Below are positions 12,120-12,318 of a stretch of 12,318 bases of DNA, in pieces. Within the stretch, counting starts at the first letter, position 1, and every line of letters begins with the position of its first letter. The stretch spans positions 1 through 12,318 of the forward strand of contig JACRBK010000165.1 of the NCBI GenBank assembly GCA_016234525.1, given 5' to 3'. The notes under the pieces are model-generated. The model did not search any database and was not told where the DNA came from. It was given only the letters and a program-made list of their open reading frames with translations. Origin of the DNA: Chloroflexota bacterium (GTDB lineage Bacteria > Chloroflexota > Anaerolineae > Aggregatilineales > Aggregatilineaceae). The position numbers and the translations under genes are program-made.

Positions 12120-12318
12120 TTATTCCAAGATTTCGGTGATAACCCCCGCGCCGACGGTCAGGCCGCCTTCACGGATAGCAAACTTCGAACCTTTTTCGAG
12201 CGCGACCGGGATGATCAGCTCGACTTTGAGGTTCACACTGTCACCGGGCATGACCATTTCCACGCCGGCGGGCAGGTCAATCGTGCCGGTCACATCCATG
12301 GTGCGGATGTAGAACTGC
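12120..12318 (-). CDS. tuf: Elongation factor Tu, C-terminal end (start beyond right edge)
   Basis: EF-Tu is the GTPase that delivers aminoacyl-tRNA to the ribosome. The 66 readable codons belong to domain 3: QFYIRTMDVTGTIDLPAGVE, then MVMPGDSVNLKVELIIPVAL, then FAIREGGLTVGAGVITEILE and TAA at 12122-12120. The GTPase domain lies outside the window. The EGGLTVGAG motif has Leu where most bacterial EF-Tu proteins have Arg (EGGRTVGAG). Position just before rpsJ fits the common fusA-tuf-rpsJ order. The call is firm because this C-terminus is highly conserved. Confidence 0.97.
   Translation of the reverse strand, partial: QFYIRTMDVTGTIDLPAGVEMVMPGDSVNLKVELIIPVALEKGSKFAIREGGLTVGAGVITEILE

Noticed and set aside
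1..12318. CRISPR arrays, tRNA or rRNA genes, insertion sequences, toxin-antitoxin or defence genes.
   Set aside because: None was seen on either strand; the window is almost filled by ribosomal-protein genes, secY, map and tuf.

Overview
This window is a housekeeping locus: the bacterial S10 and spc ribosomal-protein gene clusters, all read on the minus strand, so gene order runs from the right edge to the left edge. In transcription order it holds tuf (C-terminal end only), rpsJ, rplC, rplD, rplW, rplB, rpsS, rplV, rpsC, rplP, rpmC, rpsQ, rplN, rplX, rplE, rpsN, rpsH, rplF, rplR, rpsE, rpmD, rplO, secY and map (N-terminal part only). That is 24 genes, each recognised from its translated product. 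No gene is credible on the plus strand, and no gene-free stretch reaches 300 bases.

The source is a bacterium with moderately high GC, roughly 55-60% by eye. Several features suggest Chloroflexota, but this is tentative: EF-Tu ends with EGGLTVGAG instead of EGGRTVGAG, L2 has the form MDPNSHPHGGGEG, and methionine aminopeptidase has a Trp/Arg-rich segment after its HEEP motif. No marker in the window fixes the phylum on its own. secY is followed directly by map, without the adk gene that often lies between them.

Layout: the tuf end (12120-12318) is followed by the S10 block (rpsJ to rpsQ, 12013 down to 6723). The spc block follows (rplN to secY, 6720 down to 691), and then map (620 to the left edge). 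Many genes are tightly packed: rplP/rpmC, rpsE/rpmD and rpmD/rplO overlap by 4 nt (ATGA), rpmC/rpsQ overlap by 8 nt, and rpsQ and rplN are 2 nt apart. These arrangements imply translational coupling. Together the genes supply large- and small-subunit ribosomal proteins, the SecY channel that receives nascent membrane proteins, and the enzyme that removes the initiator methionine.

No new multi-gene system is visible. The unexplained material lies in the longer intercistronic spacers and in a few protein details. The rpsH-rplF spacer (189 bp) can fold into a hairpin of about 100 nt. The rplR-rpsE spacer (87 bp) can fold into a compact three-way junction. The rplO-secY spacer (188 bp) carries a perfect GC-rich palindrome that resembles a dispersed repeat, plus a good sigma-70-type promoter for secY. 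S14 has an unusual metal-ligand pattern (C-x10-C, C-x2-H), S5 has an Arg/Glu-rich N-terminal extension and L15 has a basic C-terminal tail. All folds were drawn by hand and need computation and comparative support.
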